Shown here piece by piece: positions 41,492 to 50,325 of a stretch of 50,325 nt of DNA. Below the pieces are notes generated by a model. That model did not search any database, had not been told where the DNA came from, and saw nothing but the letters and a program-made list of their open reading frames with translations. Made by a program: the position numbers and the translations under genes. The stretch comes from Deltaproteobacteria bacterium (GTDB lineage Bacteria > Myxococcota_A > UBA9160 > UBA6930): contig JAJDAP010000078.1 in the NCBI GenBank assembly GCA_029261795.1, positions 1 through 50,325 of the forward strand. Reading direction: 5' to 3'. The first letter of the stretch is position 1. Each line of letters starts with the position of its first letter.

Positions 41492-43486
41492 GTGCACGGG
41501 CCGCCCTTTCTAACTGAGCTCGTCCTGCTCGTTGCGATTGCAGCCGCGGGTGCTGCTCTATTCGAGCGTTTACGGATGCCCTCGATCGCGGGCTTCCTGC
41601 TCGCGGGGGCCGCTGTTGGGCCCGGCGGTCTCGAACTGGTTTCCGATTCCGACGCCGTGCGACGGGTTGCCGAGTTCGGCGTGGTGTTCTTGCTATTCGA
41701 GATCGGGCTCGAACTGCCGGTCGATCGGCTCCACCGCATGCTTCGCAGCGGACTCCTCGCGGGTGCCCTCCAGGTGGCAGGGACGCTGGTGGTGGTGGCG
41801 AGTGGTGCGCTGGCGCTCGGAGTGCCCGGGCCCACGGCGTTCGTGATTGGCGCCCTGGTGGCGATGTCGAGCACGGCGCTCGTGATCCGGATGCTGACGG
41901 ACAGCGGGGAGATCGACTCGCCGCACGGGCAGGTCTCGGTCGCCATCCTGCTGTTCCAGGATCTCTGCATCGTGCCGTTCCTGCTGGTCATTCCGATCCT
42001 GGCAACGGACGGACCGCTCGAAGTCTGGCCGGTGATCCAGGCAGTGGGTTTCGCCGCCGCCGCGCTGGCCGTCTTCTTCGCCGCGCTGCGCTTCCTCGTG
42101 CCGCGATTGCTCGACGCCGCTGCCAGGGTTCCCTCGCGAGAAGTGTTCTCGTTGGTGGCCGTCGCCCTGGTATTGGGCGCCTCGGTCGCGGCCGAGGGGA
42201 TGGGTCTCACACTTGCCGTCGGTGCATTCCTGGCCGGTCTCGCAGCCAGCGTGACGCCCTACGGGCCCCAGCTCTACGCCGAAGTGCTGCCGCTTCGCGG
42301 CATCCTGCTGGGCATCTTCTTCACGGCGACCGGCATGTTGTTGGATCTCGGAACGGCAGTCTCGAATCTGGGCGCCGTCCTGCTGTTCGCGTTGGCCGCG
42401 ATCGGCCTGAAGGCCGCCATCGCGGCACTGGCGGTTCGCGTGGTTCTGCAGTCCGGCGGCGTCGTGGCCTGGCGCGCTGGCTTCGCACTGGCACAGACCG
42501 GCGAATTCTCGTTCGTCCTGGCGGTGAGTGCTGCTGCGGCCGGGCTCTTGTCCGACGATCTCGGCCAGGCGTTCGTCGCCGGCTCGGTCCTCAGCCTGGT
42601 TGCCAGTCCGTTCCTGGTTCAGGCCAGCCCCGTCATCGCACGCCGCCTTTCGTCCCTGGCCGCGAACGCGGACCCCGAGGTGGAAGTGACGGCGCCGAGC
42701 GGTGAGCACGTGGTGTTGGTGGGCCACGGGCTGGCCGGTCGCAACGTGGCACGGGTTCTCGATTCCATCGGCGTCTCCTATGCGTGTGTCGATTCGAACC
42801 CGGGAAACGTGTCCGAGGCCCAGGCGCGCGGGAAGCAGGTGGTCTGGGGAGATGCCACGCGGCCGGGGCTGCTGCGCCGGCTCGGTCTGCTGCACGCACG
42901 CCTGGTGGTGGTCGCGATCACGGACCCGGTGGCGACGCTGCGGGTAGTCGAACTCGTCCACCGGGTCGCGCCGGCCGCGCGGATCCTCGTGCGCACACGT
43001 TATGTCCGGGATGTCGATCGGCTCCACGCGGCTGGTGCGGAACGCGTCGTGGCGGAGGAACTCGAGGGCGCGATCGATCTGGTCTCGAAGGTGCTGCGCG
43101 AGTTTTCGATTCCCGATGGCGCGATCAGCCGCTTCGGCGAGGAGCTGAGGGAGGAAGGCTATGCGTTGCTCCAGGCGCCTGCCGCGCTGGGGCTCGACCC
43201 CTGGCTCGCGGAGTTGCTGGAGCAGGTCGACACGGAATGGATCGAAGTGCCCGCCGGTGCGGCGAGTGGCCGGAGTCTGGCCGAGATCGATTGGCGAGCC
43301 CGTACTGGTGGCAGCGTCCTGGCGATCGATCGCGGCGGTGTCACGGTTCCCAATCCCGGTCCGGAGATGGTGCTTCACGCCGGGGACCGCGTGCTCGTCT
43401 TCGGCGGGAGCGAAGCCATCGCCCGCGCCAGGGAGATTCTGGACGTCGAGGAAACCGGCGGAGGGGCGGGCCCGGACCATTCATGA
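41492..43486 (+). CDS. CPA2 (KefB/RosB-like) cation/proton antiporter with TrkA-N and TrkA-C
   Basis: The 664-residue protein has the CPA2 membrane part (FERLRMPSIAGFLLAGAAVG, VVFLLFEIGLELPVDRL, ALVAMSSTALVIRMLTDSGE, GILLGIFFTATGMLLDLG). A TrkA-N domain follows (HVVLVGHGLAGRNVARVLDS; ARGKQVVWGDATRPGLLRRL), then a TrkA-C-like end with GDRVLVFGG. It should move K+ or Na+ in exchange for protons under NAD(H) control. The start is GTG 41492. The KefC-specific glutathione region cannot be confirmed. Confidence 0.92.
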   Translation: MHGPPFLTELVLLVAIAAAGAALFERLRMPSIAGFLLAGAAVGPGGLELVSDSDAVRRVAEFGVVFLLFEIGLELPVDRLHRMLRSGLLAGALQVAGTLVVVASGALALGVPGPTAFVIGALVAMSSTALVIRMLTDSGEIDSPHGQVSVAILLFQDLCIVPFLLVIPILATDGPLEVWPVIQAVGFAAAALAVFFAALRFLVPRLLDAAARVPSREVFSLVAVALVLGASVAAEGMGLTLAVGAFLAGLAASVTPYGPQLYAEVLPLRGILLGIFFTATGMLLDLGTAVSNLGAVLLFALAAIGLKAAIAALAVRVVLQSGGVVAWRAGFALAQTGEFSFVLAVSAAAAGLLSDDLGQAFVAGSVLSLVASPFLVQASPVIARRLSSLAANADPEVEVTAPSGEHVVLVGHGLAGRNVARVLDSIGVSYACVDSNPGNVSEAQARGKQVVWGDATRPGLLRRLGLLHARLVVVAITDPVATLRVVELVHRVAPAARILVRTRYVRDVDRLHAAGAERVVAEELEGAIDLVSKVLREFSIPDGAISRFGEELREEGYALLQAPAALGLDPWLAELLEQVDTEWIEVPAGAASGRSLAEIDWRARTGGSVLAIDRGGVTVPNPGPEMVLHAGDRVLVFGGSEAIARAREILDVEETGGGAGPDHS

Positions 43487-43607
43487 GCGCTCTACTGCAC
43501 GGGCTTCATGAACCGTCCGGGCTAGGGTCTCTAGTCCCATCGCGGGGCCGCGAATCTGAACCCCCGGAAGCCGACGCGCGTTTCACGAAGCGCAATTGGA
43601 GGATTTC

Positions 43608-44162
43608 ATGAGTTTGATCGCAATCGCGCTGCTCGCTGGCGCCGTGTTCTACGCCGTCTCGATCTACAACCGCCTGGTGGCGCTTCGTAATCGCAGCGAG
43701 GGTGCGTGGAGTGACATCGATGTCCAGCTGAAGCGCCGGCACAATCTGATTCCGAACCTCGTCGAAACCGTGAAGGGCTATGCGGCGCACGAGAGCGGCA
43801 CCTTCGAAGCGGTTACCTTGGCGCGAACCCATGCGACCCAGGCCACGGGCACCGCGGAACGGGCGGAAGCCGAAGGCGCGCTCGTGGGTGCGCTCCGCGG
43901 GCTCCTGGCTGTCGCGGAGGCGTATCCGGAACTGAAGGCGAACGAGAACTTCGCATCCTTGCAGGGAGAGCTCTCCTCCCTGGAGGAAGCCATCCAGAAC
44001 GCCCGACGCTATTTCAACGCGGTGGTCCGCGATCTGAATACAGCCTGCGACGTCTTCCCGAGCAGCCTGATCGCTCAGGGTTTCGGGATCTCGAAGGAGG
44101 AGTACTTCGAACTTGAGGACGAGGCGGAGCGAGTGGCTCCCTCGGTCAGCTTCGATCGTTAG
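43608..44162 (+). CDS. lemA: LemA-family membrane protein
   Basis: The 184-residue protein has an N-terminal membrane helix (LIAIALLAGAVFYAVSIYNR) and then the LemA core: RSEGAWSDIDVQLKRRHNLI, PNLVETVKGYAAHE, LKANENFASLQGELSSLEEA and AVRDLN-like sequence ending FGISKEEYFELED. Function is poorly defined but genes are usually linked to TPM or DUF2207 envelope proteins, as here. TTGGAGGATTTC precedes ATG 43608. Confidence 0.94.
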   Translation: MSLIAIALLAGAVFYAVSIYNRLVALRNRSEGAWSDIDVQLKRRHNLIPNLVETVKGYAAHESGTFEAVTLARTHATQATGTAERAEAEGALVGALRGLLAVAEAYPELKANENFASLQGELSSLEEAIQNARRYFNAVVRDLNTACDVFPSSLIAQGFGISKEEYFELEDEAERVAPSVSFDR

Positions 44163-44176
44163 GCCCGGGCGCCTCG

Positions 44177-45895
44177 ATGCGATTCCGGTCCTCTAGCCTG
44201 GCGGGTTTCGCCGCACTCGCTCTGATCGCTCTCGCGACCCCTTCGATGGCGGAGCAGGTTCGCTCCTTCGAGACCGAGATCTTCCTCACCTCGGAAGACC
44301 GCTTCACGGTCGTCGAGCGGATCGGCTACGACTTCGGCGCCCAGGAGCGACACGGAATCTTCCGTGAGGTGCCGATCGCCTATGGCCGCGGTCGCTCGGC
44401 CGACTATCACATCGGGTTGGAAGTGGAGAGCGTCACCGTCGACGGAGAATCCGTTGCGGTCGAGGAGCGCCGACGCGGAGGCAAGGTGCATCTTCGCGTC
44501 GGCGACGCGCAGCGCACGATCTCCGGCTTCCACAGCTACGAAATTCGTTATTCGGTCACGCGCGGCCTGCTCTTCTTCGAATCTCACGACGAGCTCTATT
44601 GGAACGTCAATGGCCCCGACTGGAAGGTCGGCATGGACGAAGTGATGGCGGTGGTCTACCTGCAGCAGGCCGTGGACGAGCGGGTCGAGGGTGCCTGCTT
44701 TACCGGGCGCATGGGTTCCGTCGAACGCAGCTGCTCGATGGAGGCGGCCGCCGCAAGTGTGACCTTCCGCGCCGACCGGCCGCTCGCAGCCGGTGAGAAT
44801 CTCTCGATCGTATTGGGTCTACCGAAGGGAATCGTGCGTGAGCCGAGCGAGTCCGAGCGGTTCTGGGCGAGAGTTCGGGACTATCTCAGCGTCTGGTTGG
44901 TACTTCCCTTCGCAACCCTCTCCGCCATGGTCTGGCTCTGGCGCGGTCGCGGCCGCGATCCCCATCTGAAGGGTTCCGTCGAGGTTCGCTACGCCCCGCC
45001 GGAGGGCCTGAGCCCGGCGGAGGTCGGGACCGTCATCGACGAACGCGTCGACATGGTCGACATCACTTCGACGATCCTCGACCTCGCCGTTCGCGGCCAC
45101 CTGCGAATCGAGGAGATCGAGGCGGATCACTTCCTGTTCCTCAAGAAGAAGGACTACGCGCTGGTTCGCCTCGAAAGCGCCGGCGACGAGCTGCGCGCTC
45201 ACGAGTCGTTGCTGCTCGCGAAACTCTTTGAGACGGGAACGCGCGTCAACGTCTCGGCGCTGAAGAACAAGTTCCATCAGCATCTCGGTGCGATCCGCAA
45301 TTCGATCTATGCCGAGGTAAGTCGGGACGGAGGCTATTTCCCGACCGCGCCGGACTCGGTCCGCACGGTCTACGCTTTGGTCGGCGCCGGCATCCTGATC
45401 GTGTCCGGATTCGTCCTGGTGGCGACGGAGCGCGTGGTGCCGACCGTATCCGTGGCCCTCGCCGGCGGAATCGTCCTGGCGTTCTCCCGCTTCATGCCGC
45501 GGCGCACGCGGAAGGGGCGGCACGCCTACGAAGAGATCCTGGGTTTCAAGGAGTTCGTCGAGCGGGTCGATGCAGACCGGCTCGAACGCGCGGGCACCAG
45601 CACGGTCGAGGACTTCGAACGCATCCTGCCGTTCGCGGTGGTGCTGGGAGTCGCCGACGAGTGGGCGAACGCCTTCGGAGATCTCTACACGGAACCACCG
45701 GACTGGTACCACTCCTCACGTCATGGGCACGGGTTCCACCCTGCGATGTTCGTTACCGATGTCGGCGAATCCCTCGGTTCGATCGGCGATTCGATCTCCT
45801 CCGTCCCGAGTTCATCGGGTTCCGGATCGAGCGGTTTCGGTGGTGGCGGCTTCAGTGGCGGGGGAATGGGCGGCGGCGGGGGCGGAAGCTGGTAG
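44177..45895 (+). CDS. DUF2207 membrane protein
   Basis: The 572-residue protein has a signal peptide (GFAALALIALATPSMAE), a beta-rich extracytoplasmic domain (FTVVERIGYDFGAQERHGIF, YEIRYSVTRGLLFFESHDEL with YWNVNG), a membrane segment near residue 240 and a winged cytosolic part (DITSTILDLAVRGHLRIEEI). Two more helices follow near residues 395-440, and the tail is glycine/serine-rich. This is the standard DUF2207 layout. It starts 15 bases after lemA, and the pair is widely conserved, so they probably act together at the envelope. Confidence 0.92.
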   Translation: MRFRSSSLAGFAALALIALATPSMAEQVRSFETEIFLTSEDRFTVVERIGYDFGAQERHGIFREVPIAYGRGRSADYHIGLEVESVTVDGESVAVEERRRGGKVHLRVGDAQRTISGFHSYEIRYSVTRGLLFFESHDELYWNVNGPDWKVGMDEVMAVVYLQQAVDERVEGACFTGRMGSVERSCSMEAAAASVTFRADRPLAAGENLSIVLGLPKGIVREPSESERFWARVRDYLSVWLVLPFATLSAMVWLWRGRGRDPHLKGSVEVRYAPPEGLSPAEVGTVIDERVDMVDITSTILDLAVRGHLRIEEIEADHFLFLKKKDYALVRLESAGDELRAHESLLLAKLFETGTRVNVSALKNKFHQHLGAIRNSIYAEVSRDGGYFPTAPDSVRTVYALVGAGILIVSGFVLVATERVVPTVSVALAGGIVLAFSRFMPRRTRKGRHAYEEILGFKEFVERVDADRLERAGTSTVEDFERILPFAVVLGVADEWANAFGDLYTEPPDWYHSSRHGHGFHPAMFVTDVGESLGSIGDSISSVPSSSGSGSSGFGGGGFSGGGMGGGGGGSW

Positions 45896-45932
45896 CCAAC
45901 GGCTCCGTTACATTGGCAAAGGAGGTGGGCGC

Positions 45933-46910
45933 ATGTTTCGTCTGGCGCAGGCTGGGCTTCTGATCGTTGCACTCGTCGCAGCAGGCTGCGGCGGGCCCGG
46001 TGGAAGCAGCCTCGAGGCGGAAACGGCTGCACGTTTCGCGCGAGAACGCGCGATCGCGGAGGCGCAGCGTGTCCATCGCGAAGCGCTGGTGACCCGCGCC
46101 GAGCGCGGGGACGCGGAGTCGATGCGTTACCTCGCCGAGATCTACGCCAGCGGCCAGGGCGTCGAAGTCGATCACAGCGCGGCGGCATCGCTCTATACGA
46201 AGTCTGCCGATCTGGGCGATCACGAGTCCGCCTATCGTCTGGCGTTGATGTACGACTACGGCGTGGGCGTCGAGGAGAACCCGGCTCACGCCGCCGCCTT
46301 GCTGGCATTGGCAGCGGAAGGCGGCCACCTGAAAGCACAGCAGCATCTGGCGCGGATGTACGACGAAGGCCGTGGCGTGCCGAAGGACGAGGCCGCCGCC
46401 TCGCGCTGGTACCTGGCAGCCGCCGAACAAGGAGACATCAGTTCACGCTCGACGATTGCCGTTCGCTATGGCGCCGGGATCGGCGTGCCCGTGGACGCCG
46501 CCGAGGCTCTTCGTTGGCATCGCGAAGCGGCCAACGAGGGGAGTGCGATGGATCAGTATCAGGTCGGCTTTGCCTATGAGCAGGGCCTCGGCGTCGCTCG
46601 CGATCCGTTCGAAGCGGAGCGCTGGTATCGGCGCGCCGCGGAGTCGGGGCTGGCCAACGCCCAGTATGCCCTCGGGATTCACTTTTCTGGCGTTCAGGGA
46701 CCGCGCCGAGACGTGATCGAAGCCTACAAGTGGCTCTACATCTCCGCCGAGTCCGGATATGGCGGTGCCCGCCGCGCGCTCCAGGGCCTGGAGCGGGAGA
46801 TGGGTGTTCGCGATGTCGAGGATGCGCGCGCGTTGGCGCGGGATTGGATGGAGCGACACCGCGCCCTGGAAGAGGCCGAGCCGGGTACCGCTTCCACCGT
46901 GGGCCCTTGA
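45933..46910 (+). CDS. Sel1-repeat lipoprotein
   Basis: The 325-residue protein has a lipoprotein signal (LLIVALVAAGCGG) followed by about six Sel1-like repeats, for example MRYLAEIYASGQGVEVDHSA, HESAYRLALMYDYGVGVEEN and DQYQVGFAYEQGLGVARDPF. Sel1 repeats form a protein-binding solenoid. AAAGGAGGTGGGC before ATG 45933 is one of the strongest ribosome sites in the window, so expression may be high. It follows the DUF2207 gene by 37 bases. Confidence 0.9.
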   Translation: MFRLAQAGLLIVALVAAGCGGPGGSSLEAETAARFARERAIAEAQRVHREALVTRAERGDAESMRYLAEIYASGQGVEVDHSAAASLYTKSADLGDHESAYRLALMYDYGVGVEENPAHAAALLALAAEGGHLKAQQHLARMYDEGRGVPKDEAAASRWYLAAAEQGDISSRSTIAVRYGAGIGVPVDAAEALRWHREAANEGSAMDQYQVGFAYEQGLGVARDPFEAERWYRRAAESGLANAQYALGIHFSGVQGPRRDVIEAYKWLYISAESGYGGARRALQGLEREMGVRDVEDARALARDWMERHRALEEAEPGTASTVGP

Positions 46911-46930
46911 AGTCAGGCGCCGATGGCTGC

Positions 46931-47731
46931 CTAACGAAAGACGGGATCCCGCTTCTCGATGAACGCGTCGACGGCTTCGGCGTGCTCCGGTGTCTTCCAG
47001 CATTCGCGAAGCAGGGCAGATTCCCTTTCCTGGATCGCCGTCAGGTCCGTGGCCGTTGCATTCTCGGTCAGCAGCCGCTTGGTCATGCGTAGCTGGGGGT
47101 CCGGGTTCGCGGCGAAGCTTCGAGCGATCTCAGCGGCGGTTTCGATGAGGGCCTCCGGCGCGACCAGGCGATCGGCCAACCCGACCCGCTCCGCCTCGAC
47201 GGCGCCCATGATGCGGCCGCTCAAGGAGAGTTCGCTCGCCTTTCCGAAGCCGATGCGTTGGCTCAGGAAGTGGGTCGATGCGAGTTCGGGCACCAGCCCG
47301 ACCTTGATGAAGAGCATGCCGAACTTGGCCTTCTCCGAGGCCAGGATCACGTCGAAGGGCAGGATCTGGGTCAGGCCGATTCCGACACAAGCGCCGTTCA
47401 CCGCCGCGATCATGGGCTTCGACTCGCGCACGAGCTTTACCCAGTCGAGCCCGTCCGGAAGACCGCCGGATCCCCGGTCCGTGCCTTCTCCGGGATCCTC
47501 GCCGGAAATGCGCTTCGCGAAGGTCTGTTCCATATCCGCGCCGGCACAGAATCCGCGGCCGGCGCCGGTCAAGACGACGGCGCCGACGGAGCGATCCGCG
47601 TTGGCACGTTCGAGGGCGTCGGCCATTTCGACGCTCATGGCCGGGGTCCAGGCGTTCAACTTGTCGGGTCGATTCAGCGTGATCCAGCCGACATCGTCTC
47701 GGGTCTCGTAGGTGATCAGGTCGTAGCTCAT
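46931..47731 (-). CDS. Enoyl-CoA hydratase/isomerase-family protein
   Basis: The 266-residue protein has the crotonase fold: VGWITLNRPDKLNAWTPAMS, VVLTGAGRGFCAGADMEQTF (oxyanion hole), PMIAAVNGACVGIGLTQILP and AKFGMLFIKVGLVPELASTH with a Glu where one catalytic Glu is expected. It probably hydrates or isomerises enoyl-CoA esters in fatty-acid or xenobiotic breakdown. It diverges from the CoA transferase at 47843, suggesting a shared acyl-CoA pathway. Confidence 0.9.
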   Translation of the reverse strand: MSYDLITYETRDDVGWITLNRPDKLNAWTPAMSVEMADALERANADRSVGAVVLTGAGRGFCAGADMEQTFAKRISGEDPGEGTDRGSGGLPDGLDWVKLVRESKPMIAAVNGACVGIGLTQILPFDVILASEKAKFGMLFIKVGLVPELASTHFLSQRIGFGKASELSLSGRIMGAVEAERVGLADRLVAPEALIETAAEIARSFAANPDPQLRMTKRLLTENATATDLTAIQERESALLRECWKTPEHAEAVDAFIEKRDPVFR

Positions 47732-47842
47732 GGAGGACAGTTTCGGCCCGAGGATGGGCCGCCCGCAACCCGGCCCAGAGATGCCTCGGGGCGGGGTACA
47801 CTCCTTCGCCTCTGGACGGACACAGAGCTGTGGAGGGAAGAC

Positions 47843-50230
47843 ATGAGCGTGACGGAACAGCCCCTGGCTGGAACCCGGGTGATCGACCTGGCGGATTCGC
47901 AGGGCGAGCTGGTGGGTCGCCTGCTGGCCGACCTCGGCGCCGAAGTGATCCGCGTGGAACCGCCGGAGGGCGCCAAATCCCGACACTACACGCCGTTCCA
48001 CGACGGTGAGAGCCTGGCCTTCGCCTATCGGAATGCCGGCAAGCGCGGTCTGGTCCTCGACCTGGCGCAGGGCTCGGATCGCGAGGCGCTGGACGCGCTC
48101 CTGGGTGGCGCCGACGTGATGATCGAGAGCGGCGCCCCCGGAGAACTGACGGCCCTCGGTCTCGACCCGGCGGATCTCTGCGCCCGCCATCCCCACCTCG
48201 TGCTGCTCTCGTTCTCGAGCTTCGGATCCTTCGGCCCCTACCGCGACTGGATTGCCACCGATGCGGTGTTGTCCGCCATGGGGGGCGTGATGGCGAAGGC
48301 GGGAATCGCGGAGAAGGCGCCGTTGGTTCCGCCCGCCAGTCTGGCCGGCGATATCGCTTCGGTGTCGGCGGCCTTCGCGACCGCCTCTGCATTGCTCCAG
48401 CGCGAAGCGACGGGCGCCGGTCAGCACATCGACTTCTCGGCCTTGCTAGGCGTCGCCCAGACGACGGATTGGGCCTATGCCAACGCGAGTATCACGCTGG
48501 CTGCGGGTGGCGACCTCGCCGAGAAACGATCCGGCTCGGGGCCCGTCTACACGATCTATCGCTGCAAGGGGGGTTATGTCCGGCTCGTCGTACTTTCGGC
48601 GCGGCAGTGGCGGGCGCTCTGGGAGTGGATGGGCGAACCGGAAGAGTTCGCGGACCCCCACTGGGAGCAGTTCATCAATCGGTTGATGGCCGCGGACGTA
48701 CTCACGCCCGCCTACGAGGCGCACTTTGCCAGGATGACGATGGAGGAGGTCTCCGCCGAGGCCCAGCGCCGCGGAATCGTCTGCACGCCGGTGCTTCGGC
48801 CCGAGGAAGTGCTCGCCAACGAGCACCTGAATTCCCGCGGTACTTTCGTCGAGGCCGAGCTGGTCGAGGGCATCAGCGCGCCGATGGCGTCGGGCTTCCT
48901 CGAGATGGATGGCGTGCGGCAGGGCCCCACCCGGAGGGCTCCGAGGATTGGCGAGCACTCGGCCGAAGTGCGCCAGGCGGGCTGGGAAGCGCGGCCGGCG
49001 CCCGACAAGATTCCGGCGCCGAGCGCACCGCTGGGGGGTCTGCGGGTGCTCGATTTCGGCATAGGCGGCGTGGGCGTCGAATGCGCCCGCCTGTTCGCGG
49101 ATTACGGTGCCGATGTTATTCGGGTCGAGAGTCGGACCTATCCGGATTTCATCCGCACGATCACGGGTGGCGAAGTCTCGACGTCGTTCGCGAGTTCGAG
49201 CCGCTCGAAGCGAAGCTTCGGTGTGAACCTGAAGGATCCGGAAGGTCGTGCGCTGGTGCACGAACTCGCCAAGCGAGCCGATGTGGTGATCGAGAACAGT
49301 TCGACCGGGACCATGGAGGCCATGGGCGTCGGCTACGAGGCACTGCGGGCAGTCAACCCGGGAATCGTGTTCATCTCGTCACAGTTGTTGGGCTCCCACG
49401 GCGTCTGGTCGGATTGGATCGGCTATGGGCCCTCCACCCAGCCCTTCGGGGGATTGGTGCACCTCTGGAACTACGAGGACCAGGACTTCCCGGCAGGTTC
49501 GACCTCGATCTTCCCGGATCATCTCGCCGGCCGCGTGTCGGCGCTGGCCGCGGTGGTTGGGTTGATCCGGCGCGCGCGCACCGGGGAGGGGGGGCATGGA
49601 GAAGTGGCCCAGATCGAGTCGGTGACCGGGATGCTCGGCGAGCTGCTCTGGAAGGCGGCCTTCGAGCCCGGTTCGGTGGGGCCGCGCGGCAATCGCAGCG
49701 ACCGCGGCGCACCGTGGAACGCCTACGCGTGTGCTGGCGACGATCAATGGTGCGTCATCACGGTTCGTGACGACGCGGACTGGGCGGCCTTGAAGACGGC
49801 ACTCGGCGATCCGGATTGGGCGCGGAATCCAGCCTACGACACCGCAGAGGGCCGACACGCCGGACACGACGCCATCGACAAGGAACTCGGCGCCTTCACC
49901 CAGAGCCGCGAGAAGTTCGCGGTCGCCGAGGCACTCCAGGCGGCCGGCGTTCCCTGCGGCCCGATGCTGACGGCGGGTGACCAGATCAAGGACCCCCACT
50001 TCCAGGCTTGGGAGTACGGCCACACGATCTCGCAGCCCGAATTGCTCGTGGACTTCGACCTCGAAGGGCCCTGTTTCCGGGCGAGCGGAATGACCGAGGT
50101 CGTCACGACCCGGGCACCCAAGCTCGGCGAGCACACCGAAACGATCGCAGCGGAGCTCCTGGGCCTAAGCCCCGCCGAGATCGCCCGCCTGCTCGAATCC
50201 GGAGCCCTCGAGGGCCCTCCCGCAGAATAG
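47843..50230 (+). CDS. Two-domain family III CoA transferase (CaiB/BaiF)
   Basis: The 795-residue protein is a tandem fusion of two CaiB/BaiF domains. The first starts LAGTRVIDLADSQGELVGRL and has ASLAGDIASVSAAFATASAL; the second, from about residue 395, starts LGGLRVLDFGIGGVGVECAR and has SIFPDHLAGRVSALAAVVGL. Each half retains an Asp at the likely catalytic position. Family III enzymes usually form interlocked dimers of about 400-residue chains, so this fusion may form an intramolecular pair. Substrate is unknown; steroid, carnitine or aromatic acid CoA esters are typical. GGAGGGAAGAC precedes ATG 47843. Confidence 0.9.
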   Translation: MSVTEQPLAGTRVIDLADSQGELVGRLLADLGAEVIRVEPPEGAKSRHYTPFHDGESLAFAYRNAGKRGLVLDLAQGSDREALDALLGGADVMIESGAPGELTALGLDPADLCARHPHLVLLSFSSFGSFGPYRDWIATDAVLSAMGGVMAKAGIAEKAPLVPPASLAGDIASVSAAFATASALLQREATGAGQHIDFSALLGVAQTTDWAYANASITLAAGGDLAEKRSGSGPVYTIYRCKGGYVRLVVLSARQWRALWEWMGEPEEFADPHWEQFINRLMAADVLTPAYEAHFARMTMEEVSAEAQRRGIVCTPVLRPEEVLANEHLNSRGTFVEAELVEGISAPMASGFLEMDGVRQGPTRRAPRIGEHSAEVRQAGWEARPAPDKIPAPSAPLGGLRVLDFGIGGVGVECARLFADYGADVIRVESRTYPDFIRTITGGEVSTSFASSSRSKRSFGVNLKDPEGRALVHELAKRADVVIENSSTGTMEAMGVGYEALRAVNPGIVFISSQLLGSHGVWSDWIGYGPSTQPFGGLVHLWNYEDQDFPAGSTSIFPDHLAGRVSALAAVVGLIRRARTGEGGHGEVAQIESVTGMLGELLWKAAFEPGSVGPRGNRSDRGAPWNAYACAGDDQWCVITVRDDADWAALKTALGDPDWARNPAYDTAEGRHAGHDAIDKELGAFTQSREKFAVAEALQAAGVPCGPMLTAGDQIKDPHFQAWEYGHTISQPELLVDFDLEGPCFRASGMTEVVTTRAPKLGEHTETIAAELLGLSPAEIARLLESGALEGPPAE

Positions 50231-50232
50231 GA

Positions 50233-50309
50233 GCGGGGACGGACTCCTCACCATTAAAGATTGCAAGTTTGAAAATTTCAATCGTGAAAGGTGAGGAGTC
50301 CGTCCCCGC
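50233..50309. repeat. REP-like inverted repeat
   Basis: A 20-base arm starting GCGGGGACGGACTCC (50233-50252) is repeated exactly inverted at 50290-50309. The 37-base interior is AT-rich, unlike the genome, and has its own GATTG/CAATC pairing. It begins two bases after the CoA transferase stop and may end its transcription. Such repeats often belong to REP/RAYT-type families. Confidence 0.75.
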
Positions 50310-50325
50310 CAGTGCGCGAGGTTGT

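Noticed and set aside
41693..43480. 595-codon frame opposite the CPA2 antiporter
   Set aside because: It is again a shadow frame caused by high G+C in third positions; the plus-strand protein is a clear antiporter.

Overview
The window is GC-rich bacterial DNA, roughly two thirds G+C by eye. The housekeeping genes (Fur, aspartate-semialdehyde dehydrogenase, LemA, HelD-like helicase) and the abundance of F420/luciferase-like oxidoreductases, CaiB-type CoA transferase and a planctomycete-style propeller/HEAT/cytochrome c dehydrogenase would fit an uncultured Myxococcota, 'deltaproteobacterial' or Binatota-like lineage. That placement is inference; there is no rRNA or other marker gene here.

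Region 1 (1 to about 10,970) is an integron gene-cassette array without an integrase in view. It holds 16 attC recombination sites (15 recognisable as one family, one atypical) plus a truncated 17th at the right edge. All read left to right, so attI/intI, if they exist, lie left of base 1 and the truncated site is the old distal end. Most cassettes hold one small gene: an inverted HigB/Xre-type toxin-antitoxin pair, a HEAT-like protein, an FMN split-barrel protein, a PEP-CTERM secreted protein, a ferritin-like protein, a ParB-like protein and a GFA-type zinc protein. Two unnamed membrane-protein families recur: family A (single N-terminal helix plus helical domain, four copies) and family B (about four membrane helices, three copies). 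One cassette has no gene, and one segment is a decayed IS110-type transposase. Fourteen of the 16 attC sites carry TG(G/T)TAnnnT, an extended -10-like motif, about 70 to 95 bases before the next cassette's start codon. The array may therefore carry promoters inside its recombination sites.

Region 2 (11.0 to 19.5 kb) is stable chromosome. It has a VOC protein, a short-chain dehydrogenase and a probable sugar-oxidation operon: TIM-barrel isomerase/hydratase, Gfo/Idh/MocA oxidoreductase, giant propeller-HEAT-cytochrome c protein and, past a small inverted-repeat element, a ThuA-like lipoprotein.

Region 3 (19.5 to 30.4 kb) mixes regulation and general metabolism: EEP hydrolase, TPR lipoprotein, Fur, GNAT, two tandem LLM oxidoreductases, PspC and PGPGW membrane proteins, GST, TesB, NfeD, Asd, and a DUF1992/HCCA-isomerase/secernin operon.

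Region 4 (30.4 to 50.3 kb) starts with a strongly structured leader RNA ending in an intrinsic terminator, ahead of an ABC exporter/DUF1854 pair. It continues with XdhC and MocA-like molybdenum-enzyme maturation genes, a GNAT, a HelD-like helicase, two monovalent cation/proton antiporters separated by a BON lipoprotein and a DUF4332 protein, a LemA/DUF2207/Sel1 group, an enoyl-CoA hydratase and a two-domain CaiB CoA transferase. The window ends in a long REP-like inverted repeat. No tRNA, rRNA or CRISPR array was seen.
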